Shown: one piece after another, positions 18,524 through 27,651 of the stretch
How the letters are laid out: every line of letters begins with the position of its first letter
Position numbering within the stretch: the stretch's first letter is position 1
Assembly (NCBI RefSeq): GCF_002776575.1
Contig: NZ_CP022548.1
Coordinates: 1,689,001 to 1,753,000 of the forward strand
DNA: 64,000 nucleotides
Source: Sphingorhabdus sp. YGSMI21
Lineage (GTDB): Bacteria > Pseudomonadota > Alphaproteobacteria > Sphingomonadales > Sphingomonadaceae
Reading direction: 5' to 3'
The notes under the pieces: generated by a model
Seen by the model: the letters and a program-made list of their open reading frames with translations, nothing else
Database searches by the model: none
Told to the model about the DNA's origin: nothing
Made by a program: the position numbers and the translations under genes

Positions 18524-19312
18524 ATGCAAGAAAATTTGGGACATCAATCGATCGCGGAAGCTTTTGTCGACGCGCGCAAGACGGCGTCTGCCTTTCACTC
18601 TTATCCCGGTGAAATTCCGCAATCGATGGATGAAGGCTATGCGATCCAGGATATCGCAATTGCCCTTGATGGCCGTCAGATCGGCGGGTGGAAAGTGGGC
18701 CGTGTGCCACCCGATCGCGTCGAAAAATTTGCTGCCGAGCGATTGTCGGGCCCGATTTTTGTCGATGAAATCACAGATGCCGCAAATGGCGATGTGCCCG
18801 AGATGCCCATTTATGGTGACGGATTTGCCGCCGCAGAAGCCGAAGTCTTGTTGCGCCTGGGCTCGGTGCCTCAGGAAGAATGCGATATCGACACGGTCAC
18901 GCGTTATATTGATGATGTCCGGGTGGGCATTGAAATCGCCAGTTCGCCCTTTTCGCAAATCAATGGCTATGGGCCAGCGGTCACAGTTTCCGATTTCGGC
19001 AATAACAAGGGTATCGTTCTGGGCCCATCGATCGCGGAATGGCGGGATGCCGACTTGCTGACGATGCCGGTCAGTTTGCAGATTGACGGTGAAACCGTTG
19101 GTTCAAACAATATGGCTGACATGCTGGACGGGCCATTTGGCTCGGTCGTCTTCCTGCTGAACCTGCTCAGAAAGCGGAACAGAGCGATTACTCCCGGGAT
19201 ATGGGTGTCGGCAGGGGCCATTACCGGAGTTCATGATGTCGAGAGCGGGCAGACCGTCAAAGCAGGATTTGGCGATAATCTGGAAGCAAGCTGCAAACTG
19301 GTAGCGATCTAG
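18524..19312 (+). CDS. 2-keto-4-pentenoate hydratase-like (MhpD/FAH fold) protein
   Basis: 262 residues. GGWKVGRV, an acidic region AEAEVLLRLG, IEIASSPF and the late GSNNMADMLDGP/GIWVSAGAITGV match the MhpD-type hydratase/decarboxylase family, which adds water to 2-hydroxydienoates or decarboxylates them with a metal ion. Its place as first gene of the operon with eda, kdgK and the TRAP genes, behind an operator, shows that it belongs to uronate use. No standard Kdu step needs a hydratase, so it may act on a side product or an unusual uronate derivative. The function is not assignable. Confidence 0.8.
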   Translation: MQENLGHQSIAEAFVDARKTASAFHSYPGEIPQSMDEGYAIQDIAIALDGRQIGGWKVGRVPPDRVEKFAAERLSGPIFVDEITDAANGDVPEMPIYGDGFAAAEAEVLLRLGSVPQEECDIDTVTRYIDDVRVGIEIASSPFSQINGYGPAVTVSDFGNNKGIVLGPSIAEWRDADLLTMPVSLQIDGETVGSNNMADMLDGPFGSVVFLLNLLRKRNRAITPGIWVSAGAITGVHDVESGQTVKAGFGDNLEASCKLVAI

Positions 19313-19372
19313 CACACGGATCAAAGTCCAGGCCACTATTGTGAGCCGGCCGAAACGAGACAGGAATTATAC

Positions 19373-20026
19373 ATGAGCCATGAGATTGCCGAGCTACTGG
19401 ACGCCAGACTGGCCGCTGCACCCGTCGTGCCTTTAATCGAAGCAAGCGATCCCGAGGTGGCAATCGCGACGGCCGAAGCCCTCAAGGCAGGAGGGCTCAG
19501 CGTGGTCGAACTGGTTCTCCGGACCGATGCTGCGCTCGATTGTCTGTCGGCCATTGTCGATTCGACCTCTGGTATCATTGTGGGTGCAGGCACTGTCCTC
19601 ACCGTGGAGCAGGCCGAGGTGGTACAGTCGCGCGGCGCCCAATTCGTGGTGTCGCCGGGGCTGGTCGACGATGTCGCCCGCTTCTGTATCAATGCCGGAC
19701 TGCCGTTTTTCGGGGGCACAATGACCGCCGGCGAAGTGCAGCGGGCCTATGCGCTCGGACTGCGGACGGTAAAGTTTTTCCCGGCCAAACTGGCGGGCGG
19801 GGTCCCGATGCTCAAGGCGTTCAGTTCGGTGTTCCGGGACATGCGTTTCATGCCGACGGGCGGTGTTTCAGCCGATAATCTCGCAGAATTTCTGGCGCTG
19901 CCGTCGGTCATCGCCTGCGGCGGAAGCTGGCTGACCCCAAAAGATGCAATCGCAGCAGGTGATTATGAAGCCATCACAAGATTGGCGCGGGAAGCGATCA
20001 AGATCGCCCGCCCGACAGATGCATAG
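19373..20026 (+). CDS. eda: 2-dehydro-3-deoxy-6-phosphogluconate (KDPG) aldolase
   Basis: 217 residues, the normal size of the Schiff-base class I aldolase that splits KDPG to pyruvate and glyceraldehyde-3-phosphate. VELVLRT carries the catalytic Glu region, GAGTVL the phosphate-site turn, and VKFFPA the lysine that forms the Schiff base. FMPTGGVS and IACGGSWL complete the barrel. It sits between the hydratase and kdgK, so it finishes the KduI-KduD-KdgK route. An additional chromosomal copy outside the window is likely in a sphingomonad using the Entner-Doudoroff pathway. Confidence 0.93.
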   Translation: MSHEIAELLDARLAAAPVVPLIEASDPEVAIATAEALKAGGLSVVELVLRTDAALDCLSAIVDSTSGIIVGAGTVLTVEQAEVVQSRGAQFVVSPGLVDDVARFCINAGLPFFGGTMTAGEVQRAYALGLRTVKFFPAKLAGGVPMLKAFSSVFRDMRFMPTGGVSADNLAEFLALPSVIACGGSWLTPKDAIAAGDYEAITRLAREAIKIARPTDA

Positions 20027-20041
20027 GGAAGGATAAGAGAT

Positions 20042-21073
20042 ATGGCGGAGTTTTTGTCATTTGGTGAAATCATGTTGCGGCTGAAATCGCCGGGGCATGA
20101 GCGCTTTTTTCAGTCGCCGGCGTTTGAAGCGACGTTCGGAGGCGGCGAGGCCAATGTCGCCGTAGCGCTGAGCAATTACGGCCTGTCATCCGCTTTTGTG
20201 ACCGCGCTTCCGGACAATGATATTGGCCAGCATGCGATAAACGAAGTGCGCCGCTTCGGTGTCGACACATCGATGATCCGCCGCAGCGGCGACCGGGTGG
20301 GCATCTATTATCTCGAATCGGGTGCAAATCAGCGACCCTCGAAAGTGGTATATGACCGGGCCCATAGCGCAATCTGCGAATGTGGCCCCGGTGACTTTGA
20401 CTGGCCGACCATATTCGAAGGTGCCAAATGGTTGCATATTACGGGCATCACGCCGGCGCTTAGCCAGTCAGCCGCCGATCTCAGTCTTGAATGCCTCAAG
20501 GAGGCGAAAAAGGCGGGGGTGACGGTGTCCTGTGATTTCAATTTCCGCGGCAAGCTGTGGAAATATGGCAAGGCGGCGCCGGAGGTGATGACCGAACTCG
20601 TGAGATATGTCGATATCGGCATTGCCAATGAAGAGGACTGCCAGAAATCGCTCGATATCAGCGTCGATGTCGATGTGGAGACCGGCGAACTTGATACCGC
20701 AAAATATGAAGCCCTGTCCGAGAAAGTGCTCGCGCTTTACCCCGACATGCGCACCATCGCGATCACATTGCGGGAAAGCCAGAGCGCGGATCGCAATGGC
20801 TGGTCCGCCTGTTTGCGTGACCGCGAACAGGGGTTCAAGCTCTCGCGTCACTATGAGATCACCGATATTGTCGACCGGGTCGGCGGCGGCGACAGTTTTG
20901 CCTCGGCGCTTATTTATGGCCTGAATGCCTATGATGACAAACAGCAATCGCTGGAATTCGCGGTGGCTGCGAGTTGCCTCAAGCACAGTATCCTGGGCGA
21001 CTTCAATCGGGTCAGCGTAGATGAAGTGCAGAAGCTGATGGCTGGAGATGGTTCGGGAAGAGTGCAGCGCTGA
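20042..21073 (+). CDS. kdgK: 2-keto-3-deoxygluconate (KDG) kinase, PfkB family
   Basis: 343 residues. [12 protein letters not shown] opens the ribokinase fold, [16 protein letters not shown] is the sugar-binding PfkB signature 1 region, and [17 protein letters not shown] is signature 2 with the catalytic Asp (the usual GAGD reads GGGD). It phosphorylates KDG to KDPG for Eda, whose gene ends 15 bases upstream. Other sugar kinases share the fold, but the operon context settles the substrate. Confidence 0.92.
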   Translation: MAEFLSFGEIMLRLKSPGHERFFQSPAFEATFGGGEANVAVALSNYGLSSAFVTALPDNDIGQHAINEVRRFGVDTSMIRRSGDRVGIYYLESGANQRPSKVVYDRAHSAICECGPGDFDWPTIFEGAKWLHITGITPALSQSAADLSLECLKEAKKAGVTVSCDFNFRGKLWKYGKAAPEVMTELVRYVDIGIANEEDCQKSLDISVDVDVETGELDTAKYEALSEKVLALYPDMRTIAITLRESQSADRNGWSACLRDREQGFKLSRHYEITDIVDRVGGGDSFASALIYGLNAYDDKQQSLEFAVAASCLKHSILGDFNRVSVDEVQKLMAGDGSGRVQR

Positions 21074-21125
21074 TCGCCAATTGAGGATAACAGGCTGTTC
21101 TGCATGGCCGAAACGGGGAGAGGCA

Positions 21126-22175
21126 ATGATGCGATACCGAGAGAACAAGACGACCGGGGGCCTGGCTTTGGGTGAGCATGCTGTCTTTTCCCGGCGGCAA
21201 ATGCTTGTCACAGGCATCGCCGCCACCGCACTGGCCGGCTGTTCCAAGGCGCCGGGCTCAGTGTTCCGAACGGCCGAGTTTCATCCCGCAAGCTATCCCA
21301 CATCTCTGGCGATCACCGAGATGGGCCGCCTGATGGAAGGCTATTCGGATGGCCGGCTCTCGATCAAACTATATGCTGGCAGCCAATTGGGGGCGGAACG
21401 GGACACGCTCGAAATGACGACCTTTGGCGGGATTGATATCAACCGGGTCAGTCTCGGTCCGCTCAATTCGATAGAGCCGATGACCAATATTCTGGGGCTC
21501 CCCTTCCTGTTCAACAATGTTGCACATATGCGCGATGCGATGGACGGCGCGCCGGGACGGAAAGTCCTTCGCTCGCTGGAACCGCATGGCCTGATCGGTC
21601 TGTGCTTTTACGATTCCGGCGCACGTTCTTTCTACAATACGAAACGTCCGATCCGGACGCCCGAAGATATGGCAGGCATGAAATTGCGCGTCCAGAACAG
21701 CGATTTGTACGTCTCGCTGATCCAGGAACTGGGTGCCAATCCGACCCCGATGTCATTGGGCGAAGTATATCAGTCGCTGGTGCAGGGGGTTATCGATGGC
21801 GCGGAAAACAACTGGCCATCCTATTTCGAAGGGCGCCATTTCGAGGTCGCGAAACATTATAGTCTGACCCGTCATGTTATCGCGCCCGAAGTGCTGGTCA
21901 TGTCGCGGCAGCTTTGGGAACGGTTGACTGCAAGCGAGCAGGAGATTGTCCGCAAATCCGCCCGTGAATCGGTGCCCTATATGCGCAAATTATGGGATCT
22001 GAAAACGCTGGATGCCGAAAAGACGATCCGCGCCAGCGGCGTGGAGGTGAATGAGGTGGACGACCAGCAGGCCTTTGTGGAGCGGGTGCAGCCCGTATGG
22101 CGCGACTATATCGAGACGCCGGCGCAACGAAGGCTGATCGACGAAATCGCGGAAATAGGAGCGGACCATGCTTGA
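21126..22175 (+). CDS. dctP: TRAP transporter substrate-binding protein (DctP family)
   Basis: 349 residues from the ATG at 21126, with GGGGAGAGG just upstream. The leader combines a twin-arginine motif (FSRRQMLVTG) and a lipobox (LAGC), so the protein is probably a lipid-anchored periplasmic binder. NTKRPIRTPEDMAGMKLRVQ holds the conserved Arg that fixes the ligand's carboxylate in DctP proteins. With the next two genes it forms a sodium-dependent uptake system, here probably for uronates or unsaturated digalacturonate. It overlaps dctQ by 8 bases. Confidence 0.92.
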   Translation: MMRYRENKTTGGLALGEHAVFSRRQMLVTGIAATALAGCSKAPGSVFRTAEFHPASYPTSLAITEMGRLMEGYSDGRLSIKLYAGSQLGAERDTLEMTTFGGIDINRVSLGPLNSIEPMTNILGLPFLFNNVAHMRDAMDGAPGRKVLRSLEPHGLIGLCFYDSGARSFYNTKRPIRTPEDMAGMKLRVQNSDLYVSLIQELGANPTPMSLGEVYQSLVQGVIDGAENNWPSYFEGRHFEVAKHYSLTRHVIAPEVLVMSRQLWERLTASEQEIVRKSARESVPYMRKLWDLKTLDAEKTIRASGVEVNEVDDQQAFVERVQPVWRDYIETPAQRRLIDEIAEIGADHA

Positions 22176-22698
22176 TCATATCACGGCGTTCAACGCACGA
22201 CTAAGTCAGGTGATTTTGTGGATAGCCTCAGCTGGCCTCGTCGCGATGACATTGATTATCGGCTGGCAGGTCTATGCACGCTATGTCCTCAATGCCAGTC
22301 CGAGCTGGTCGGAGCAGACCGCGCTGCTGTTGATGACCTGGTATGCGGTGCTGGCTGCTGCGGCGGGCTTCAATGAAGGTTTCCATATCCGGATATTGGC
22401 GCTGCAAAATGCGCTGCCGGAAACAATAGCCAGGCTGATGCGTCTGATGGCCGAACTGGTGGTCATAGCCTGTGGCTTCATGATGCTGATCTGGGGAATA
22501 GAACTTACCAATATCATTTCGAGCCACGTCATTCCCTCGCTGGGGATTTCGCGCTCGTGGGCCTATGTGCCGCTGCCTCTCGCCGGCGCTGCCATCATTT
22601 TGTTCTGCAGCACACGGTTTGTCGGAGAATTGCTGAGGCCCGGCTGGACCGCAGAGAAACCGATCGAAGAAATTTTGGCCGACGCGGGAGATTTATGA
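22168..22698 (+). CDS. dctQ: TRAP transporter small membrane subunit (DctQ)
   Basis: 176 residues with four predicted membrane helices (about 15-35, 50-68, 88-108 and 128-150), the DctQ pattern. WQVYARYVLNASPSWSEQ is the conserved block between the first two helices. It overlaps dctP at its start and dctM at its end, so the three subunits are translationally coupled. Confidence 0.92.
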   Translation: MLDHITAFNARLSQVILWIASAGLVAMTLIIGWQVYARYVLNASPSWSEQTALLLMTWYAVLAAAAGFNEGFHIRILALQNALPETIARLMRLMAELVVIACGFMMLIWGIELTNIISSHVIPSLGISRSWAYVPLPLAGAAIILFCSTRFVGELLRPGWTAEKPIEEILADAGDL

Positions 22699-23978
22699 TG
22701 GAGCTGTTCATTCTGCTCGGTGTCCTTCTGCTCATGCTGGCGCTCGGCGTGCCGGTGGCCTTTGCCTTGCTGACGGCAAGCGCGGCAGCGTTGCTTGCGC
22801 TCGATATTCCGCTTGCCGTGTCGCTGCAGAGAATGGTGGCCGGGATCAGCGTTTTCTCGCTGATGGCGATCCCTTTCTTCATCTTTGCCGGCGACCTGAT
22901 GTACCGGTCCGGCATTGCGGGACGGCTCGTCGATATCGCCGAGGCCTCGCTGGGCCGGGCCAGAGGCGGGCTCGGACAAGTCAATATCGGCGCGTCGATG
23001 CTGTTCGGAGCGGTGTCGGGGTCGGCCATTGCCAATGTGTCGGCCATGGGCTCGACCATCTCTCCGCTGATGGAGAAAAGAGGCTATGACCGCGACTATG
23101 CCGCGAATGTGAATATTACCGCGGCCATCGTCGGGCTGTTGATCCCGCCCTCGCATAATATGATCATTTACGCCGCCGCTTCCGGGACCGGCGTGTCGAT
23201 CGGCGACCTGTTTCTTGCCGGGATCATCCCCGGCATCGTGACCGGCGCCATGTTGATGGTGGTGGCATGGCTGGTCGCCACAAAACGCGGCTATCCTGCG
23301 GGTATCTTTCCCGGATGGCGTCCGTTTCTGCGCGCGGTAACATTCGCGTTTCCGGGCCTGCTGACGGCCGTCATCATCATTGGCGGCATATTGAGCGGGA
23401 TTTTCACGGCGACCGAATCCTCGGCTGTTGCTGTGCTCTACACTATCATGGTGGGCGTGCTGGTGTACCGCACGATCGGCTACCGGAAATTCGTCGAGTC
23501 GGCGATGTCGTCGGTCCGGATCACATCAATGGTGCTGTTGATTATCGGCGCGGCGGGCAGTTTCGGCTATGTGCTGGCAATCCTTGAAGTGCCTTCGGAT
23601 CTAGCCGGTCTGATCAACGCTGCGACAGACAATCCGATACTGGTCCTGCTGATCATCAATGTCATCCTGCTATTGCTCGGGACATTCATGGACATGTCGC
23701 CTCTGATCGTGATCACGACCCCGATCTTCCTGCCGATCGTCAGCGCGCTCGGCATCGATCCGGTCCATTTCGGCGTGATCATGATGCTTAATCTGGGCAT
23801 CGGTCTGGTGACACCTCCGGTCGGGTCGGTGCTTTTCGTCGGTGCGGCGGTCGGCAAGATTTCGGTCGAAGAAACCATCCGGACGATCTGGCCTTTCTAT
23901 CTGACATTGATCGTGGCGCTTATGATGATCAGCTATATTCCTTCGCTGTCGATGGCGCTGCCCAATCTGCTTAATTAG
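22695..23978 (+). CDS. dctM: TRAP transporter large membrane subunit (DctM)
   Basis: 427 residues from the ATG at 22695, overlapping the dctQ stop (ATGA). It is a very hydrophobic, multi-helix protein with GSAIANVSAMGS, LLIPPSHNMIIYAA and a late FGVIMMLNLGIGLVTPPVG, all typical of the DctM channel subunit. It completes the uptake system for the pectin-derived uronate. The operon hydratase-eda-kdgK-dctPQM ends here. Confidence 0.93.
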   Translation: MMELFILLGVLLLMLALGVPVAFALLTASAAALLALDIPLAVSLQRMVAGISVFSLMAIPFFIFAGDLMYRSGIAGRLVDIAEASLGRARGGLGQVNIGASMLFGAVSGSAIANVSAMGSTISPLMEKRGYDRDYAANVNITAAIVGLLIPPSHNMIIYAAASGTGVSIGDLFLAGIIPGIVTGAMLMVVAWLVATKRGYPAGIFPGWRPFLRAVTFAFPGLLTAVIIIGGILSGIFTATESSAVAVLYTIMVGVLVYRTIGYRKFVESAMSSVRITSMVLLIIGAAGSFGYVLAILEVPSDLAGLINAATDNPILVLLIINVILLLLGTFMDMSPLIVITTPIFLPIVSALGIDPVHFGVIMMLNLGIGLVTPPVGSVLFVGAAVGKISVEETIRTIWPFYLTLIVALMMISYIPSLSMALPNLLN

Positions 23979-24006
23979 TCTGGAGACAATCCGGGATCGG
24001 ATATTT

Positions 24007-24020
24007 TGACACTGGTTACT
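24007..24020. promoter_or_regulatory. Operator 5, ahead of a truncated secreted-protein gene
   Basis: TGACACTGGTTACT differs from the consensus by one core base. It sits 30 bases before a GTG start with a good AGGAGG site. It shows that a further regulon gene once began here. Confidence 0.7.
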
Positions 24021-24049
24021 TGAAAAAGAAACTTTCCAGGAGGTAGTGA

Positions 24050-24295
24050 GTGAGGCCCACTCTGACTGGTTTGATCCTCACCCTTATACTGGCTGTAATG
24101 GTCGGATCCGCGATGCCGGTGTCGGCACAAAAATCGCAGGAAGCGCTCAGAATATCGAAAGATATGCGGCATCTTGAGATGTCGAGGGCTGGCTTGGTTG
24201 CCGCATTTTCGGGACCACAGAATTCGATTCTGCGTCGAACTTGTTCCCACAGCACAAGAAAAAAAGAGCGATATCCCGACTGGCATCGAAGCTAG
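24050..24295 (+). pseudogene. Truncated secreted protein of the pectin regulon
   Basis: 81 codons from a GTG start with AGGAGG at 24038-24043. The first 27 residues form a Sec signal ending in MPVSAQ. The following short mature part shows no family I recognise and ends in an unstructured basic tail (SHSTRKKERYP). With an intact operator, ribosome site and signal peptide but almost no mature domain, it is most simply the 5' end of a longer periplasmic or secreted enzyme cut by deletion or insertion near tRNA-Arg. A genuine small secreted protein cannot be excluded. Confidence 0.6.
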
Positions 24296-24318
24296 TCTAG
24301 GGCGACCACCTCAAATAA

Positions 24319-24361
24319 GTGATTCCAACTTAACTTGAAGTTGATTCCAGGTTGATTTCAA
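24319..24361. repeat. Three short imperfect direct repeats beside tRNA-Arg
   Basis: GTGATTCCAA at 24319, GTTGATTCCAG at 24340 and GTTGATTTCAA at 24351 are near copies, the last two directly adjacent. They lie 60-100 bases from the 3' end of tRNA-Arg. They might be recombinase arm-type sites or chance low-complexity DNA. Confidence 0.4.
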
Positions 24362-24421
24362 GTGACGCCGAGATCGAAAACTGTAAATCCGAAAAAATTA
24401 TTTATTGTTCAACTACTTAAG

Positions 24422-24498
<77 letters not shown>

Positions 24499-24592
24499 CG
24501 GGGCGGTGGTCCGCCGGCTGCGCATCTAGCAGCGGATTTGCCGCTTTGCCAATAGATTATTCTGCGCCGGCAAATCGCCTGCCGGGCGCGGC

Positions 24593-25000
24593 TCAATCTG
24601 CGCTTTCCTCCTTCGGAATTTTCTCGATTTTCTGGAATTTGCCGAGGCCGCAGGCGCCGCGCGTATCAAGCCGGCCGCCGGTCTGGCTGAGGACATGGAT
24701 GATGTCGACGTTGCACAGCCGGTTGGTCGATGTCTTGTAGGAAAAGGCCTCTTCAAAGCCGAGACCGCTGCATTTGTTGGGCAGATTGTTGCGGTAGATA
24801 TCGCCGTTGCGCATCTTGAAATCGATGGTCTGGTCGTCGATCACATCGGTCGAGCGGATATTGGAGCGCATGATGCAGCTTTGCGGCTCGCCAATTTCGC
24901 GGATTTCATATTTGTCATCGTCCGAAGCTCTCTCGGCGGCAAAGGCGACGCTGCCGGCGGCGAGGGCGGAGGCGAGGATGAGAGGGGTCTGAAAGCGCAT
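24593..25000 (-). CDS. Small secreted protein, DUF6491-like
   Basis: 135 residues with a Sec signal ending in SVAFAA. Conserved-looking cysteines at SCIMRS, NKCSGL, RLCNVD and RGACGLG, with DVIDDQTIDFKM and DIYRNNLPN between them, resemble a sphingomonad family of small periplasmic proteins (DUF6491, from memory). The four cysteines could form two disulfides. The function is unknown. It stands alone between tRNA-Arg and nth. Confidence 0.7.
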   Translation of the reverse strand: MRFQTPLILASALAAGSVAFAAERASDDDKYEIREIGEPQSCIMRSNIRSTDVIDDQTIDFKMRNGDIYRNNLPNKCSGLGFEEAFSYKTSTNRLCNVDIIHVLSQTGGRLDTRGACGLGKFQKIEKIPKEESAD

Positions 25001-25094
25001 GTTCTTCTCCTGCGGATGGTTGCCATCTGGGTACGAATTTACATCGCTTCACATTTCGCGAAGCTGAATAAAATACGCAATGATGCGGAGCAGC

Positions 25095-25736
25095 TCAGGC
25101 GGGCGCGGGTGTCTTCTTCTTGAACCGGCACAGATCGGCGACCGGACAGCGCCAGCATTCCGGCTTGCGCGCCTTGCAGATATAGCGGCCGTGCAGGATC
25201 AGCCAGTGATGGGCGTGGACGCGGAACGGGGCGGGGGTCTGCTTCTCCAGCTTTTTCTCGACCGCCAGCACGGTCTTGCCCGGCGCCAGACCGGTGCGGT
25301 TGCCGACCCGGAAAATATGCGTGTCGACCGCGAAGGTCTCCGCGCCAAAGGCACAGTTCATCACGACATTGGCGGTCTTGCGCCCGACGCCGGGCAGCTT
25401 GACCAGCTCGTCGCGGTCGGCCGGTACCTCGCCGCCATATTCGGCGATCAGCATTTCCGACAGGGCGATCACATTCTTCGCCTTGGTATTATAGAGGCCG
25501 ATCGTCTTGATATGCTCCTTCAGCCCGTCGAGGCCGAGATCGACCATCTGCTGCGGCGTTGTCACCTCGGCGAACAGCTTGCGCGTCGCCTTGTTGACGC
25601 CGATGTCGGTCGATTGCGCGGACAGGGCGACGGCGACGACCAGCTGATAGACATTGCCATAGTTGAGCTCGGTCTCCGGCGAAGGATTGTCGGCGGCGAG
25701 GCGGGCGTAGAATTCGAAGATATCGGCTTTTTTCAT
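25095..25736 (-). CDS. nth: Endonuclease III
   Basis: 213 residues from the ATG at 25736, which matches the E. coli length and aligns with its N-terminus; an ATG at 25748 is possible. It is a DNA glycosylase/AP lyase that removes oxidised pyrimidines. LPGVGRKTANVV is the helix-hairpin-helix with the catalytic Lys, VDTHIFRV has the catalytic Asp, and C-x6-C-x2-C-x5-C at the C-terminus (CKARKPECWRCPVADLC) binds the [4Fe-4S] cluster. All key residues are present. Confidence 0.95.
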   Translation of the reverse strand: MKKADIFEFYARLAADNPSPETELNYGNVYQLVVAVALSAQSTDIGVNKATRKLFAEVTTPQQMVDLGLDGLKEHIKTIGLYNTKAKNVIALSEMLIAEYGGEVPADRDELVKLPGVGRKTANVVMNCAFGAETFAVDTHIFRVGNRTGLAPGKTVLAVEKKLEKQTPAPFRVHAHHWLILHGRYICKARKPECWRCPVADLCRFKKKTPAPA

Positions 25737-25789
25737 GCGCGCCGTCATGGCCGGTCGGTGACGAAAATACAATCACCGGGCTGATGGTC

Positions 25790-26185
25790 TCATTGCTCCG
25801 TGCGACGCTCGTCGAACCATTGCCGCATGATCGCCGCCTGACAGCCGGTAAAGCCGAAGGTGCCGACCACCGAACAGCTGCCCGGACGGCCGGGGCGTGC
25901 GGCTTCGTCATGCGAAGCGACGACCGAGGACCAGCTTTGTTCGCCGGACTGTTCCTCTTCGCTTTCGCGCAATTCGGGCGGGATGCGATAGCGTTCGGAT
26001 TCGGGCCGCTGCGCGCAGACGACAATCTCGTCGCCCTGCGCCTCCGGACATTCGTCGTCACCAAAGGTCACGAGAATGTTGATCCGTTCCGGCGTGTCGA
26101 GATCGGGGGCCGGCTCGGCAACGGCGCTGGCGGACCAGAGCAGGCTGGCGATCAGGCCGGTGGCTGCAAAATTTCTGAAGGACAT
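25790..26185 (-). CDS. Hypothetical secreted protein
   Basis: 131 residues from the ATG at 26185, chosen because it starts a clean Sec signal (MSFRNFAATGLIASLLWSASAVAEP). The mature part contains DDECPEAQGDEIVVCAQRPESERYRIPP, a pattern I associate with small periplasmic proteins common in sphingomonads. A second Cys pair (GSCSVVGTFGFTGC) lies near the end. The function is unknown. It is 53 bases upstream of nth on the same strand and may be co-transcribed with it. Confidence 0.7.
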   Translation of the reverse strand: MSFRNFAATGLIASLLWSASAVAEPAPDLDTPERINILVTFGDDECPEAQGDEIVVCAQRPESERYRIPPELRESEEEQSGEQSWSSVVASHDEAARPGRPGSCSVVGTFGFTGCQAAIMRQWFDERRTEQ

Positions 26186-26337
26186 GACTTCCGGCCTTTT
26201 TTCTTGACCCGCCCCGTCGACGGCAACCCCCCGGTCGTGCATCGTTGTAAAAATAGAAATGTTGCGCTTTACTGAACAGACGGGCGGCACCGGCAAAAAT
26301 CAGCCATATTCGCGGGTGCCGCCATGGTATTGCCGGA

Positions 26338-27114
26338 TCAGGGGCGCGAAATCATCCCGCCGTCGAGCACCAGCGTCTGGCCGATCATCCAGGAGGAAGC
26401 GCGCGAGCACAGATAGAGGGCAGTACCGGCGATATCCTCCGGCGCGCCCATCCGGCCGCGCGGGATTTGCGAGATCGCCATTTTGGTCATGTCGTCATTC
26501 TCGACAATCTGCTTGGTCATGTTGCTCGGGAAGAAGCCGGGCGCAATCGCGTTGACGTTGATATTATAGGGGGCGAGATCGGTGGCCAGATGTTCGGTCA
26601 GGTTGATCACGCCGGATTTGCTGGCGGTATAGGCATAGGTCGGCATGCCCGAGTTGCGGATGCCGTTGATCGAGGCGATATTGATCACCCGCGCCGGTTC
26701 GTCTGCGCTGCCGGAGACCTTCAGCAGCGGCAGGAATTTCTGGGTGGCGAAGAAGATCGACTTGATGTTGATGTCCATCACCTTGTCCCAGCCCGATTCC
26801 GGGAAATCCTCGATAGAAGCGCTCCAGTTCGCGCCGGCATTGTTGATCAAGATATCGATTTTCTCTTCGCGTTCGCCGATCGCCGCGACCAGCGCCTCGA
26901 TGCCTTCGACCTTCGAAAGGTCGGCCGGGATCGCGATACATTCGCCCAGTTCGGACAAGTCGGCGGCCATCGCCATCAGCCGCTCTTCCTTGCGGGCGGT
27001 GATATAGACCCTCGCGCCATTTTCGATCAGGCCGCGTGCCATCATCGCGCCAATGCCGCTGGATCCGCCGGTGACCACGGCCACTTTGCCTTGCACGTCA
27101 AATAGGGTCTTCAT
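26338..27114 (-). CDS. Short-chain dehydrogenase/reductase
   Basis: 258 residues from the ATG at 27114. TGGSSGIGAMM (cofactor), NNAGANW, a catalytic Ser in NIASINGIRNSG and YTASKSG (Y-x3-K) place it in the classical SDRs. The C-terminus GQTLVLDGGMISRP is typical of family members acting on small alcohols or 3-oxoacyl substrates. It has no operon partner that would define a substrate. It resembles the gluconate-5-dehydrogenase/rhamnolipid-reductase branch. Confidence 0.88.
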   Translation of the reverse strand: MKTLFDVQGKVAVVTGGSSGIGAMMARGLIENGARVYITARKEERLMAMAADLSELGECIAIPADLSKVEGIEALVAAIGEREEKIDILINNAGANWSASIEDFPESGWDKVMDINIKSIFFATQKFLPLLKVSGSADEPARVINIASINGIRNSGMPTYAYTASKSGVINLTEHLATDLAPYNINVNAIAPGFFPSNMTKQIVENDDMTKMAISQIPRGRMGAPEDIAGTALYLCSRASSWMIGQTLVLDGGMISRP

Positions 27115-27249
27115 CGTCACGCTCGTTCTCCTGTTATCATTTTGGCGGCCAGTCCTTTCACCCAGTCCTTTCACATCGTCCCGCGAAAGTCCACGCACGA
27201 GTCGGGGGCGAGGGTCGGTTGCTGTTCGGACCTGCCCGCGGCCCGACGC

Positions 27250-27510
27250 TCAGTCGCCCTGAACCCGGTCCATCATATCCATGAAATCCCGCGCCGAATT
27301 GCGGTCGGCCTCGTCCTCGAACGCCTTGTCGAGATCCAGGTGCGTTCCGAGCATATAGAGCACTGCCCATAGAGCGAAGCGCCGCCCGCGATCCTTTTCC
27401 AGACCGAAGTCGACGCGCATATGTTCGATACCCGCGTTCATCGCTTCCGGCTGGATGGCGGCAAGGTCGGCGGTGCCGAAATAGCGTTGCAGCTGGTCAT
27501 CAAAATCCAT
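27250..27510 (-). CDS. Conserved hypothetical protein, 86 residues
   Basis: A small acidic, mostly helical protein (MDFDDQLQRYFGTADLA ... RDFMDMMDRVQGD) without signal or membrane segment. I do not recognise a named family, but the sequence looks like a real cytosolic protein with balanced composition. It lies between the SDR and a divergent small membrane protein. Confidence 0.6.
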   Translation of the reverse strand: MDFDDQLQRYFGTADLAAIQPEAMNAGIEHMRVDFGLEKDRGRRFALWAVLYMLGTHLDLDKAFEDEADRNSARDFMDMMDRVQGD

Positions 27511-27651
27511 GGGGCGGGCTTATGCTGTCCGGTGGATATTGGCAAGCCGGGTGACCGATACGGCGCTCGGATCTGCGGACGGCGCGCAGGCAACAGGGAC
27601 GGATTCCCCCCTCCACGAGGAACGGATCGCCACCTCGCGCGTATTCTGGGC

